Shown here: positions 9,005 through 17,097 of the stretch, piece by piece
Layout of the letters: each line of letters starts with the position of its first letter
How positions within the stretch are numbered: the first letter of the stretch is position 1
NCBI RefSeq assembly: GCF_041154455.1
Contig: NZ_AP028664.1
Span: forward strand, 1,799,001-1,863,000
Source of the DNA: Variovorax sp. V213
Lineage (GTDB): Bacteria; Pseudomonadota; Gammaproteobacteria; Burkholderiales; Burkholderiaceae_C
Direction: 5' to 3'
DNA: 64,000 bases
The notes under the pieces: generated by a model
What the model was told of the DNA's origin: nothing
Databases searched by the model: none
The model's input: the letters and a program-made list of their open reading frames with translations, nothing else
Position numbers and translations under genes: made by a program

Positions 9005-10756
9005 ATGTCTTTTTCGCGAATCGAACCCCCGCTTGCGCGGAGCACGGGGTCATCCGCGGCCGGTTTGCCGCACCTGGCCCCTGCCCGCGCGCTCTGGGCG
9101 CGCTTCGATCTGTGGCTGTGCGAGCCGCGTTCGGCGCAGTCGCTCGTCCTATGGCTGGGCATCTACCTGGCCGTGGCCGCCAACTGGCCGCTGTGGAACG
9201 AGCTGGCGCGCATCGGCGGCGCGCCCAGTACCTACATGCCCACGATCGCTGCCATGGGGCTGCTCGTCGTGTGCGCCACGGTGGCGATGCTGTCCTTCAC
9301 CGCATGGTCGCGCTGGATGAAGCCGCTGTGGTTCGCGGTGGTGCTGCTGGCTGCGTTCGTCCAGCACTACATGCTCGAGTACCGCGTGGTGATGGACCCG
9401 ACCATGATCGCCAACGTGCTGCAGACCGACCCGAACGAGGCGCGCGACCTGATGAGCTGGCGCATGGCTTTCCATGTTCTGGTGGTTGTCCTGCTCCCGG
9501 GCCTGGCCCTCTGGAGGGCGCGCATCGTGCCGATGCGCTTCGTCTCCAGGCTCTGGCGCAATGCGGCGCTGCTCCTGCTGGCGGTGGCGGTGGCGCTGGT
9601 GGCTGCCGTGTCGATGAACCGGCAACTCGCGCCGCTGATGCGCAACAATATCCACCTGCGCTACATGATGAACCCGGTCGCGAGCCTGTATTCGGCCGGC
9701 TCGGTGCTCATCAAGCCGATGTTCAAGCGCAGCCGCAAGCTGATCCCCATCACCGCCGGCACCACCCTGGGTGCGAGCTATGCGGGCCAGGCCCGTCCGC
9801 CGATGTTCGTGATGGTGGTGGGCGAGACAGCCCGGGCCGACCACTTCGGCCTCAACGGCTATGCGCGCGACACCACGCCCGAACTGGCCGCGCGCGGCGT
9901 GTTGAGCTACCGCGACGTGCATTCGTGCGGCACGAATACGCTGGCCTCCGTGCCGTGCATGTTCTCGCCGCTGGGCAAGCAGGGCTATGAGTCGCGCAAG
10001 GACGACTACGAGAACCTGGTCGACGTGCTCCAGGCCGCGGGGCTGGCGGTGCTGTGGCTCGACAACCAGGCCGGCTGCAAGGACGTCTGCACCCGCATTC
10101 CGAATGCCTCTGCGTTCGACAGTCTTTCACCGGTGCAGAAGAGCGCACTGTGCGACGGCGAGGAGTGCCTGGACGACGTCATGCTCAAGGGGCTCGACGC
10201 GCGCATTGCGGCGCTGCCGGCCGAACGCCGCGCCAAGGGCGTGGTGCTGGTCATGCACCAGATGGGCAGCCACGGGCCGGCCTACTACAAGCGTTCGGCG
10301 GCGGACGTGAAGCGCTTTCTGCCCGAGTGCAAGACCAACGCGCTGGCCGAGTGCGGTCATGCGGAGCTGCAGAACGTGTATGACAACTCGATTGCCCAGA
10401 CCGACCGTTTCCTCGCCCAGACCATCGACTGGCTCAAGGCACAGTCGAACCAGTACGACCCGGCCTTGCTCTACGTGAGCGACCATGGCGAATCGCTCGG
10501 CGAGTACGGCCTGTTCCTGCACGGCGTGCCCTACAGCTTTGCGCCGGAAGCCCAGAAGCACGTGCCCATGGTCACCTGGTTCAGCGACGGCATAAGCCAG
10601 CGCCGCAAGCTCTCTCGCCCGTGCATGGAAGCGGGGCTCGATGCGCCGCTCACGCACGATAACCTCTATCACACGGTGCTGGGGCTGATGGACGTGGGCA
10701 ACTCCACCTACAAGCCCGCCCTGGACGCGCTCGCGTCCTGCCGCAACAAGGCCTGA
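9005..10756 (+). CDS. eptA: Phosphoethanolamine--lipid A transferase, EptA/MCR type
   Basis: 583 residues. Five membrane helices fall between about residues 45 and 205, followed by a periplasmic alkaline-phosphatase-like domain. Metal and catalytic residues are all present: Glu274 (VVVGETARADHF), Thr312 (CGTNTLASVPCMFS), His423 (GSHGPAYY), Asp493-His494 (YVSDHGESLGEYG) and His506. Their spacing matches MCR/EptA enzymes closely. Cysteine pairs typical of the family occur (GCKDVC, CDGEEC). It moves phosphoethanolamine from phosphatidylethanolamine to lipid A phosphates, lowering net negative charge. The ATG at 9005 has no Shine-Dalgarno sequence. Probably regulated by the two-component system at 5.5-7.5 kb. 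Confidence 0.94.
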   Translation: MSFSRIEPPLARSTGSSAAGLPHLAPARALWARFDLWLCEPRSAQSLVLWLGIYLAVAANWPLWNELARIGGAPSTYMPTIAAMGLLVVCATVAMLSFTAWSRWMKPLWFAVVLLAAFVQHYMLEYRVVMDPTMIANVLQTDPNEARDLMSWRMAFHVLVVVLLPGLALWRARIVPMRFVSRLWRNAALLLLAVAVALVAAVSMNRQLAPLMRNNIHLRYMMNPVASLYSAGSVLIKPMFKRSRKLIPITAGTTLGASYAGQARPPMFVMVVGETARADHFGLNGYARDTTPELAARGVLSYRDVHSCGTNTLASVPCMFSPLGKQGYESRKDDYENLVDVLQAAGLAVLWLDNQAGCKDVCTRIPNASAFDSLSPVQKSALCDGEECLDDVMLKGLDARIAALPAERRAKGVVLVMHQMGSHGPAYYKRSAADVKRFLPECKTNALAECGHAELQNVYDNSIAQTDRFLAQTIDWLKAQSNQYDPALLYVSDHGESLGEYGLFLHGVPYSFAPEAQKHVPMVTWFSDGISQRRKLSRPCMEAGLDAPLTHDNLYHTVLGLMDVGNSTYKPALDALASCRNKA

Positions 10757-10768
10757 AGCCGCGGCCCG

Positions 10769-11347
10769 CTATTTCTTCTCGCGGGGCAGCCGCCCCATCA
10801 GAAAGAACTCGGGGTTCGGCTGCATGCCGCTGAAGCTCGCAAGCCGGTTGCTCAGGCCGAAGAAGGCGGTGATCGAGGCAATGTCCCAGATGTCCTCGTC
10901 GTCGAAGCCGTGGGCATGCAGCGGCGGGAAGTCGCTGTCATCGATTTCGTGCGAGCGTTCGCAGACCTTCATCGCAAAGTCGAGCATGGCGCGCTGGCGC
11001 GGCGTGATGTCGGCCTTGCGGTAGTTCACCGCCACCTGATCGGCCACCAGCGGTTTCTTCTCGTAGATGCGCAGCAGCGCGCCGTGCGCCACCACGCAGT
11101 ACAGGCACTGGTTGGCCGCGCTGGTGGTCGTGACGATCATTTCGCGGTCGCCCTTGGTGAGCGAACCTTCCTCCTTCAGCATCAGCGCGTCGTGGTAGGC
11201 GAAGAAGGCGCGCCACTCGGCCGGGCGGCGCGCGAGCGCGAGGAAGACGTTGGGCACGAAGCCCGCTTTCTCCTGCACCGCAAGAATCGCGGTGCGGATG
11301 TCTTCCGGCAGGTCCTTCAACTCGGCGAGAGGGTAGCGGTCGGCCAT
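10769..11347 (-). CDS. Peroxidase-related / carboxymuconolactone decarboxylase (AhpD-like) protein
   Basis: 192 residues of the CMD/AhpD fold. The CLYCVVAH segment gives the redox CxxC followed by a conserved His; the flanking region KEEGSLTKGDREMI is typical of the uncharacterized peroxidase-related family. The ATG at 11347 has AGGAG at good spacing; upstream in-frame codons are discarded. Probable cytoplasmic thiol-dependent peroxide reductase, substrate unknown. It converges with eptA with only 12 bases between. Confidence 0.88.
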   Translation of the reverse strand: MADRYPLAELKDLPEDIRTAILAVQEKAGFVPNVFLALARRPAEWRAFFAYHDALMLKEEGSLTKGDREMIVTTTSAANQCLYCVVAHGALLRIYEKKPLVADQVAVNYRKADITPRQRAMLDFAMKVCERSHEIDDSDFPPLHAHGFDDEDIWDIASITAFFGLSNRLASFSGMQPNPEFFLMGRLPREKK

Positions 11348-11426
11348 TTTTCGTCTCCTGGGTGGAATGCCAGGATCGATCATAGGCAACCGGCGCCCCT
11401 TGCCCCGCCCTGGGGCTTTCTGCGCC

Positions 11427-12689
11427 TTACTTGAGCGCCTTGCCCTGCGTCGCGCCCAGCGGCGTGTGCAGCTGCGAGCTCACCCACTGGCCGGTGTTGT
11501 CGTCACGGCCCTGCAGCAGGTAGCGTGTGTCCGGCTTGCCGTAGTTCTGCACCGCCATGGCCGAGAACTTGCCGATGTCGGTCTTCGGGTCGCGCAGCCG
11601 GTTCACGATCAGCACCTTCTTCGTGTCGGCGAAGTCGGCCATCATGTTCTGGTCGCCCTCGCTGTCGCCGGCAATGAAGCTCGGGCCGTAGCCGTATTTG
11701 CTGACCAGGAAGCGCTGGATGTTCTTGGTCTTGCCGGGGCCCTGGGTCTGGTCGTAGCCGCGGCGGAACTCGGGCTGGATCACGCCGTTGGCGTCGCGCT
11801 CCAGCTCCATCGCGAGCACGCGCTCGGGCGGGTTGTTGTAGCCGAAGGCGGGGTTCGACGAGATCTCCTTGATCACGTCGACGAACGATGCCGAGCACAC
11901 CCAGACATCGAAGCCCGCGTTGCGGAATGCGGCGTACAGCTCCTGCATCTCGGGCTGCAGCCGCAGGCCGTTCTTCCAGCTGACCGAGACCACGCCCGCC
12001 TGGCCCGGCAGCGCGGCCGGCGAGGTCCACTTGACCTTGGCCACGGGCTCCTTCAATTGCCATGCCACCGTCTCGGCCGTGAGCTTGCGCACCTGCGCCT
12101 CGGTCATGCCGACGAAGAGGTAGGTCACCCAGGGGTAGGCCGTGTCGTGGTCGAAGGTGTCGCCGATCGCTTCGTAGAGAAAGCGCACCTTGGTGGTGAA
12201 GGCGATGTAGTGCGGGCTCAGCTTCACCGCGGCCAGCGGCTGGTTGCCCTTGAGGCCGCTGTAGTTCTGGTAGAGCCAGGTGTAGCTGGCCACGATGTCG
12301 GGCACCAGCAGATCGATGTTGACGGGCTTGCCCGCCGCGTTGTTGTGCGCCGGCAGGAAGTCCTTCTTCGGGATGTTCTTGCGCAGCGCCACTTCGAGCT
12401 GCGCGGGCGTGGCGCCGAACACCAGGTTTTCGAGCTGGTAGATCAGCGAGGCTTCCTCGATGTCGAGAAACACGCTCGTGTTGTCCCAGTCGAAGACGAC
12501 GTAAGGCGGCTTGGCGGCGTTGTAGCCGGGGCTTCCTTTGCCGAGGCTGGCGATCAGGCCTTCGATCTGGGTACGGTTGAAGGCGTCCCAGTGGGCGGGC
12601 GAAAGGCCCTTGGCGGGCGAGAGGCTGGCGCAGCCAGTGGCGACGAGCGCAGTGGCGAGCGGGGTGAGGAGGACGAGGCGGCGTTGCAT
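11427..12689 (-). CDS. HAD-family phosphatase lipoprotein, phosphorylcholine phosphatase (PchP)-like
   Basis: 420 residues. The N-terminus (MQRRLVLLTPLATALVATGC) is a lipoprotein signal with the lipobox cysteine at residue 20. HAD motif I is VVFDWDNTSVF (DxDNT) and the metal motif near the C-terminus is GDSEGDQNMM. These match the PchP branch, secreted phosphatases acting on phosphorylcholine and phosphorylethanolamine. AGGGA precedes the ATG. It lies 75 bases downstream of eutC on the same strand, so it could release ethanolamine from its phosphate outside the cytoplasmic membrane (inference). Confidence 0.78.
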   Translation of the reverse strand: MQRRLVLLTPLATALVATGCASLSPAKGLSPAHWDAFNRTQIEGLIASLGKGSPGYNAAKPPYVVFDWDNTSVFLDIEEASLIYQLENLVFGATPAQLEVALRKNIPKKDFLPAHNNAAGKPVNIDLLVPDIVASYTWLYQNYSGLKGNQPLAAVKLSPHYIAFTTKVRFLYEAIGDTFDHDTAYPWVTYLFVGMTEAQVRKLTAETVAWQLKEPVAKVKWTSPAALPGQAGVVSVSWKNGLRLQPEMQELYAAFRNAGFDVWVCSASFVDVIKEISSNPAFGYNNPPERVLAMELERDANGVIQPEFRRGYDQTQGPGKTKNIQRFLVSKYGYGPSFIAGDSEGDQNMMADFADTKKVLIVNRLRDPKTDIGKFSAMAVQNYGKPDTRYLLQGRDDNTGQWVSSQLHTPLGATQGKALK

Positions 12690-12764
12690 GCGTTCCCTGT
12701 TGTTGTGCGTTTGTGGATGAGAAGCACCGAGCGTATGCAACGCCCGTGACACTTCTGCAACCAC

Positions 12765-13595
12765 CTACGCATCAGTCATGCCAGCCACGCGCGGATCCGT
12801 GCGTGCTGCGGGCAAGGAGGGCGCCGAGCGGCCCGGCTCGAGCACCGCGAGATCGCTTTCGTCCTTGAGCCCGACGCCGGTCAGCCCTCTTTGCAGCGCC
12901 TCGCGCATCAGCCATGCCAGCTTGAACGCGGCGGCTTCGCAGGGCAGGCCTTCGGGCCGCACGTTGGAGATGCAGTTGCGCTCGGCGTCGTGCCGGCCGC
13001 GCCTGGGCGAATGGGTCAGGTAGATGCCGAGGCTGTCGGGCGAGCTGAGTCCCGGGCGCTCGCCGATCAGCATGACCGAGAGGGCGGCGCCGAACAGTTC
13101 GCCCACCTCGTCGGCCAACGCGACGCGCGCCTGCGTGGCGATGACGACGGGGGCAAAGCGCGTCCCGGCCGGCAGCTGCGAGCGCAGCGCGGCCAGGAGC
13201 GGCGCGGCATGGCGTGCCACGGCGAGCGAGGAAAGGCCATCGCCGATGACCACGCAGACGTCGCAATCGCGGCTCGCCGCTGCGCGCAGGCGCTCCGCGT
13301 CGGCGGGGTCGAGCTGCCGGCCGAGGTCGGGGCGGCGCAGGTAGGTGGTACGGTCTTCCGCGCGGCTGCGCGCCCGCGCCACCTGCCAATGCTGTTCAAG
13401 CAAGGTGGCTTCGAGAGCGTCGACGTCGAGTGCCGCATGGATGGCGTCGCGCGCCATGGCATGGGCCCAGCCGAAGCGCAGCGTCTCGTCGGTCGGCATG
13501 CCGGCACCGGCGCGGCCCAGCGCCAGCCGTGCCGGCGTGGCCGAACGCCACTGCGCCCAGGGGTTCGGCGTGACGGGGTCGTTGCCGCTGCTCAT
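12765..13595 (-). CDS. eutC: Ethanolamine ammonia-lyase small subunit
   Basis: 276 residues. Recognisable EutC segments include VVIGDGLSSLAV, MLIGERPGLSSPDSLGIYL and NCISNVRPEGL. With EutB it forms the adenosylcobalamin-dependent enzyme that converts ethanolamine to acetaldehyde and ammonia. Its ATG overlaps the eutB stop by 4 bases. The first ~35 residues are a variable leader. No microcompartment shell genes or eutA reactivase are nearby, so this is the simple permease-eutBC form. Confidence 0.95.
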   Translation of the reverse strand: MSSGNDPVTPNPWAQWRSATPARLALGRAGAGMPTDETLRFGWAHAMARDAIHAALDVDALEATLLEQHWQVARARSRAEDRTTYLRRPDLGRQLDPADAERLRAAASRDCDVCVVIGDGLSSLAVARHAAPLLAALRSQLPAGTRFAPVVIATQARVALADEVGELFGAALSVMLIGERPGLSSPDSLGIYLTHSPRRGRHDAERNCISNVRPEGLPCEAAAFKLAWLMREALQRGLTGVGLKDESDLAVLEPGRSAPSLPAARTDPRVAGMTDA

Positions 13596-14986
13596 TGCCC
13601 GAGTGCGGTCAGCCCGCTCATGTCCGCCAGCAGGCGGTTGGCCGAGGGCGGCGCGAGTTGCCCCGCCGCATCGGTGATCTGCATGCGCTGCAGCCAGGCC
13701 TCGAATTCGGGTGCACGCTTCAGGCCCAGCGTCTGGCGCAGGAACAGCGCGTCGTGGAACGAGGTGCTCTGGTAGTTGAGCATCACGTCGTCGGCGCCCG
13801 GAATGCCCATGATGAAGTTGATGCCCGCGGTGCCGAGCAGCACGAGCAGGTTGTCCATGTCGTCCTGGTCGGCCTCGGCATGGTTGGTGTAGCAGATGTC
13901 GCAACCGAGGGGCAGGCCCAGCAGCTTGCCGCAGCAGTGGTCTTCGAGCCCGGCGCGGATGATCTGCTTGCCGTCGAAAAGATATTCGGGCCCGATGAAG
14001 CCGACCACCGTGTTGATGAGCAGCGGCTTGTAGCGGCGGGCCAGTGCATACGCGCGCACCTCGCAGGTCTGCTGGTCGACACCGAAGTTGGCGTTGGCCG
14101 AGAGCGCGCTGCCCTGGCCGGTCTCGAAATACATCACGTTGTTGCCGACGGTGCCGCGGTTCAGCGCCAGTGCCGCGGCATAGGCTTCGTCGAGCAGCTC
14201 GGGCGTGATGCCGAAAGAGAGGTTCGCCTTTTCGGTGCCAGCGATCGACTGGAACACCAGGTCGACCGGCGCGCCCGCTTCGGCGAGCTTGAGCGTATTG
14301 GTGACATGGGTGAGCACGCAGCTTTGCGTGGGAATCGCGAAGCGCTGGATCACCTCGTCGAGCATGTGCAGCAGCCGGCCCAGCACCTGCATGCTGTCGG
14401 ACACCGGGTTGAGGCCGATCACCGCGTCGCCGGCACCGTAGAGCAGGCCGTCGAGCGTCGAGGCCGCCACGCCGCGCAGGTCGTCGGTGGGATGGTTGGG
14501 CTGCAGGCGCACGGCCAGATGGCCGGGCAGGCCGATGGTGTCGCGGAACCGCGTGACCACGCTGCACTTCCTGGCGACCGACACCAGGTCCTGGTTGCGC
14601 ATGAGCTTGGACACGGCCGCCACCATCTCGGGTGTGAGGCCCGGTGCCAGCGCAGTCAGCGTTTCGGTGGTGGCCTGCTCCGACAGCAGCCAATTGCGGA
14701 AGTCGCCCACGGTGAGGTGCGACACCGGCGCGAAGGCCTGCGCGTCATGGCTGTCGATGATGAGGCGCGTGATGTTGTCGCTCTCGTAGGGAATCAGTGC
14801 TTCGGTCAGGAACTGCTTGAGCGGCGTTTCGGCCAGCACGTGGCGCGCCGCCATGCGCTGCTGCGCAGTGGCAGCGCCGATTTCCGCCAGGTAGTCGCCC
14901 GAACGCGCCGGGCTGGCCACGGCCATGACCTGCTTCAGGTCGTCGAAGTCGAAGACCTGGCCGGCGATGGTGGTGCGATAGCGCAT
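13592..14986 (-). CDS. eutB: Ethanolamine ammonia-lyase large subunit
   Basis: 464 residues, the usual EutB length. It has a beta/alpha barrel with conserved stretches IPYESDNITRLIIDSHD, LVFQSIAGTEKANLSFGIT and CDICYTNHAEADQDD. It carries the substrate and cobalamin sites. It follows the permease by 7 bases and overlaps eutC by 4. The enzyme needs imported or salvaged B12; no cobalamin genes are in this window. Confidence 0.96.
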   Translation of the reverse strand: MRYRTTIAGQVFDFDDLKQVMAVASPARSGDYLAEIGAATAQQRMAARHVLAETPLKQFLTEALIPYESDNITRLIIDSHDAQAFAPVSHLTVGDFRNWLLSEQATTETLTALAPGLTPEMVAAVSKLMRNQDLVSVARKCSVVTRFRDTIGLPGHLAVRLQPNHPTDDLRGVAASTLDGLLYGAGDAVIGLNPVSDSMQVLGRLLHMLDEVIQRFAIPTQSCVLTHVTNTLKLAEAGAPVDLVFQSIAGTEKANLSFGITPELLDEAYAAALALNRGTVGNNVMYFETGQGSALSANANFGVDQQTCEVRAYALARRYKPLLINTVVGFIGPEYLFDGKQIIRAGLEDHCCGKLLGLPLGCDICYTNHAEADQDDMDNLLVLLGTAGINFIMGIPGADDVMLNYQSTSFHDALFLRQTLGLKRAPEFEAWLQRMQITDAAGQLAPPSANRLLADMSGLTALGQ

Positions 14987-14993
14987 CTTTCGT

Positions 14994-16418
14994 TCACGCG
15001 ATGGTGCTCGAGGAAAGCATCTCGTCGGGCGCCGCCGCCTTGCGTTGTGCGGAGGTCAGCAGGAAGTAGCCATAGGCCGCCGCCATCAGCACCAGGAACA
15101 ACAGCGTGAGCATGGCGTTGAACCACACCATCGCACCGAGGCAGACCACGCCGAGCCCGAGCGCGATGGCCGGAAACACCGGATAGAAGGGCGCGCGGTA
15201 GGTGCGCAGCAGGTCGGGCTCGCTCCTGCGCAGCTTGAAGAGCGCCGCCATCGAGATCAGGTACATCACGATGGCGCCGAGCACCGCCATGGTCACGATG
15301 TTGGCGGTAAGCGTCTGGCCGCCGAACTGCACCCACTCGTCGCTGAAGATGGCCACCACGCCGATCACGCCGCCGGCCAGCAGCGCGCGGTGCGGCGTGT
15401 CGAAGCGCGGGCTCAGGCCGGCGAAGTAGAGCGGCAGGTAGCCCGCGCGCGCCAGCGCGAAGATCTGCCGCGAGTAGCCCATGATGATGCCGTGGAACGA
15501 GGCAATCAGCCCGAAGAGGCCGATCCACACCAGCATGTGCAGCCAGCCGCTGTTGTCGCCCACCACCGCCTTCATGGCCTGCGGCAGCGGATCGTTGATG
15601 TTGGCGAGCTTGCGCCAGTCGCCCACCCCGCCCGCGAAGATCATCACGCCGAAGGCCAGCACCACCAGCGTGACGATGCCCGTGGTGTAGGCGATGGGAA
15701 TGGTGCGGTGCGGGTCGCGCGCTTCCTCGGCCGCCATGGCCGCGCCCTCGATGGCCAGGAAGAACCAGATCGCGAACGGTATCGACGCGAAGATGCCCGA
15801 GATGGCCGCGCCGTTGAGCACGCTGCCTCCGGCCCAGCCGTTGGCGACGAAGTTGGCCATGGTCCAGCCCGGCGTGACCACGCCCATGAACACCAGCAGC
15901 TCGACAATGGCCAGCACGGTCACGAAGAGTTCGAAGGCCGCCGCGATGCCCACGCCGATCCAGTTGAGCGCGATGAAGATCACATAGGCGCCCAGCGCGA
16001 ACCACTTGGGATTGATGCCCGGAAACTGCACGTTGAGATAGGCGCCGATGGCCAGTGCGATGGCCGGCGGTGCAAAGACGAATTCGATCAGCGTGGCAAA
16101 GCCCGCCACGAAGCCGCCGGTCGGTCCGAAGGCGCGCCGCGCATAGGCGAATGGGCCGCCCGCATGAGGGATGGCGGTCGAGAGCTCGGTGAAGCTGAAG
16201 ATGAAGGTGGTGTACATCGTGGCCACCAGCACCGTGGCCACCAGGAAGCCGAGCGTGCCGGCCGTGTTCCAGCCGTAGCTCCAACCAAAGTACTCACCCG
16301 ATATGACCAGGCCCACCGCAATTCCCCAGAGCTGGACGGGGCCGAGCACCTTCTTCAGGTGGCCGGTGCCGGCCGGAACAGCGATTGCGGCCGGTGGTGT
16401 GGCTTCGATGGACTGCAT
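14994..16418 (-). CDS. eat: Ethanolamine permease (APC superfamily)
   Basis: 474 residues with about 12 membrane helices. The start MQSIEATPPAAIAVPAG has GAGGAAG upstream. The first helix region LVISGEYFGWSYGWNTAGTL and the GGPFAYARRAFGP segment are typical of Eat-type ethanolamine transporters. First gene of the permease-eutB-eutC unit. Its promoter must lie in the 105-base spacer shared with the divergent FKBP gene. Confidence 0.93.
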   Translation of the reverse strand: MQSIEATPPAAIAVPAGTGHLKKVLGPVQLWGIAVGLVISGEYFGWSYGWNTAGTLGFLVATVLVATMYTTFIFSFTELSTAIPHAGGPFAYARRAFGPTGGFVAGFATLIEFVFAPPAIALAIGAYLNVQFPGINPKWFALGAYVIFIALNWIGVGIAAAFELFVTVLAIVELLVFMGVVTPGWTMANFVANGWAGGSVLNGAAISGIFASIPFAIWFFLAIEGAAMAAEEARDPHRTIPIAYTTGIVTLVVLAFGVMIFAGGVGDWRKLANINDPLPQAMKAVVGDNSGWLHMLVWIGLFGLIASFHGIIMGYSRQIFALARAGYLPLYFAGLSPRFDTPHRALLAGGVIGVVAIFSDEWVQFGGQTLTANIVTMAVLGAIVMYLISMAALFKLRRSEPDLLRTYRAPFYPVFPAIALGLGVVCLGAMVWFNAMLTLLFLVLMAAAYGYFLLTSAQRKAAAPDEMLSSSTIA

Positions 16419-16523
16419 GGGGCTTCCTCTCTTGGCGGATGTTGACAGTGCATATGCAGCAAAGCAAGGGCTGTTCCACCGCTCGCCATAATCACGCTTT
16501 CCCCATCCTTCCGAGGTATTCCA

Positions 16524-16943
16524 GTGAAGTCTTCTTCGTCGTTCTTCTGTGTTGCTTTCGTGTCCCTGTGCGCCGTGTCTACCGCCTGGGCGCAGTCCGC
16601 TCCCGTCACCACGCCAAGCGGCCTGGTCTACCAGTCGCTGAAAGAAGGCACCGGTGCCTCGCCCGCGGCGACCGATGTGGTCAAGGTGCATTACCGCGGC
16701 ACCTTCCCCGACAGCGGCAAGGAATTCGACAGCTCCTACAGCCGCGGCGAGCCCACGGAGTTTCCGCTCAACGGTGTGATCCCTTGCTGGACCGAAGGCG
16801 TGCAGAAGATGAAGCCGGGCGGCAAGGCCAAGCTGACCTGCCCGCCGGCCATTGCCTACGGTTCGCGCGGCGCGGGCGGCGTAATTCCGCCGAACGCCAC
16901 GCTCAACTTCGAAGTCGAGCTGGTCTCCGTCAAGAAGCGCTGA
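16524..16943 (+). CDS. Secreted FKBP-type peptidyl-prolyl cis-trans isomerase
   Basis: 139 residues. A GTG start is preceded by GAGG 7 bases upstream. A Sec signal peptide ends around AVSTAWAQ (residues 1-24), followed by one FKBP domain (VKVHYRGTFPDSGKEFDSSY, IPCWTEGVQKMKPGGKA, AIAYGSRGAGGVIPPNATL). Probably a periplasmic folding catalyst. Single gene, convergent with opgD. Confidence 0.93.
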   Translation: MKSSSSFFCVAFVSLCAVSTAWAQSAPVTTPSGLVYQSLKEGTGASPAATDVVKVHYRGTFPDSGKEFDSSYSRGEPTEFPLNGVIPCWTEGVQKMKPGGKAKLTCPPAIAYGSRGAGGVIPPNATLNFEVELVSVKKR

Positions 16944-17009
16944 CGCGGCCCCGGCGCCGTGCTGTTCCGCAGCGCATGAGACCGGCGCAGTCCACACCAG
17001 GAACACCGC

Positions 17010-17092
17010 GGAACCGGCTTGGCCGGGCCGCTGGTGTTGCCCCCTTGAGGGAGAGTCGAGCTACACGAAGTGAGCGAGGGACGGGGGTGGGT
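17010..17092. repeat. Possible intergenic REP-like element
   Basis: In the convergent gap between the FKBP and opgD genes is a GC-rich stretch with a small stem (CCGGC ttg GCCGG near 17017-17029). A block opening with CCCCCTTGAGGGAG and closing with GGGACGGGGGTGGG follows. It resembles short intergenic repeats that I recall from Comamonadaceae genomes; with one copy here it cannot be confirmed. It could also act as a transcription end for either gene. Confidence 0.4.
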
Positions 17093-17097
17093 TCATT

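Noticed and set aside
13595..15109. A 504-codon plus-strand frame across eutB
   Set aside because: Antisense shadow of eutB/eutC; no recognisable domain.
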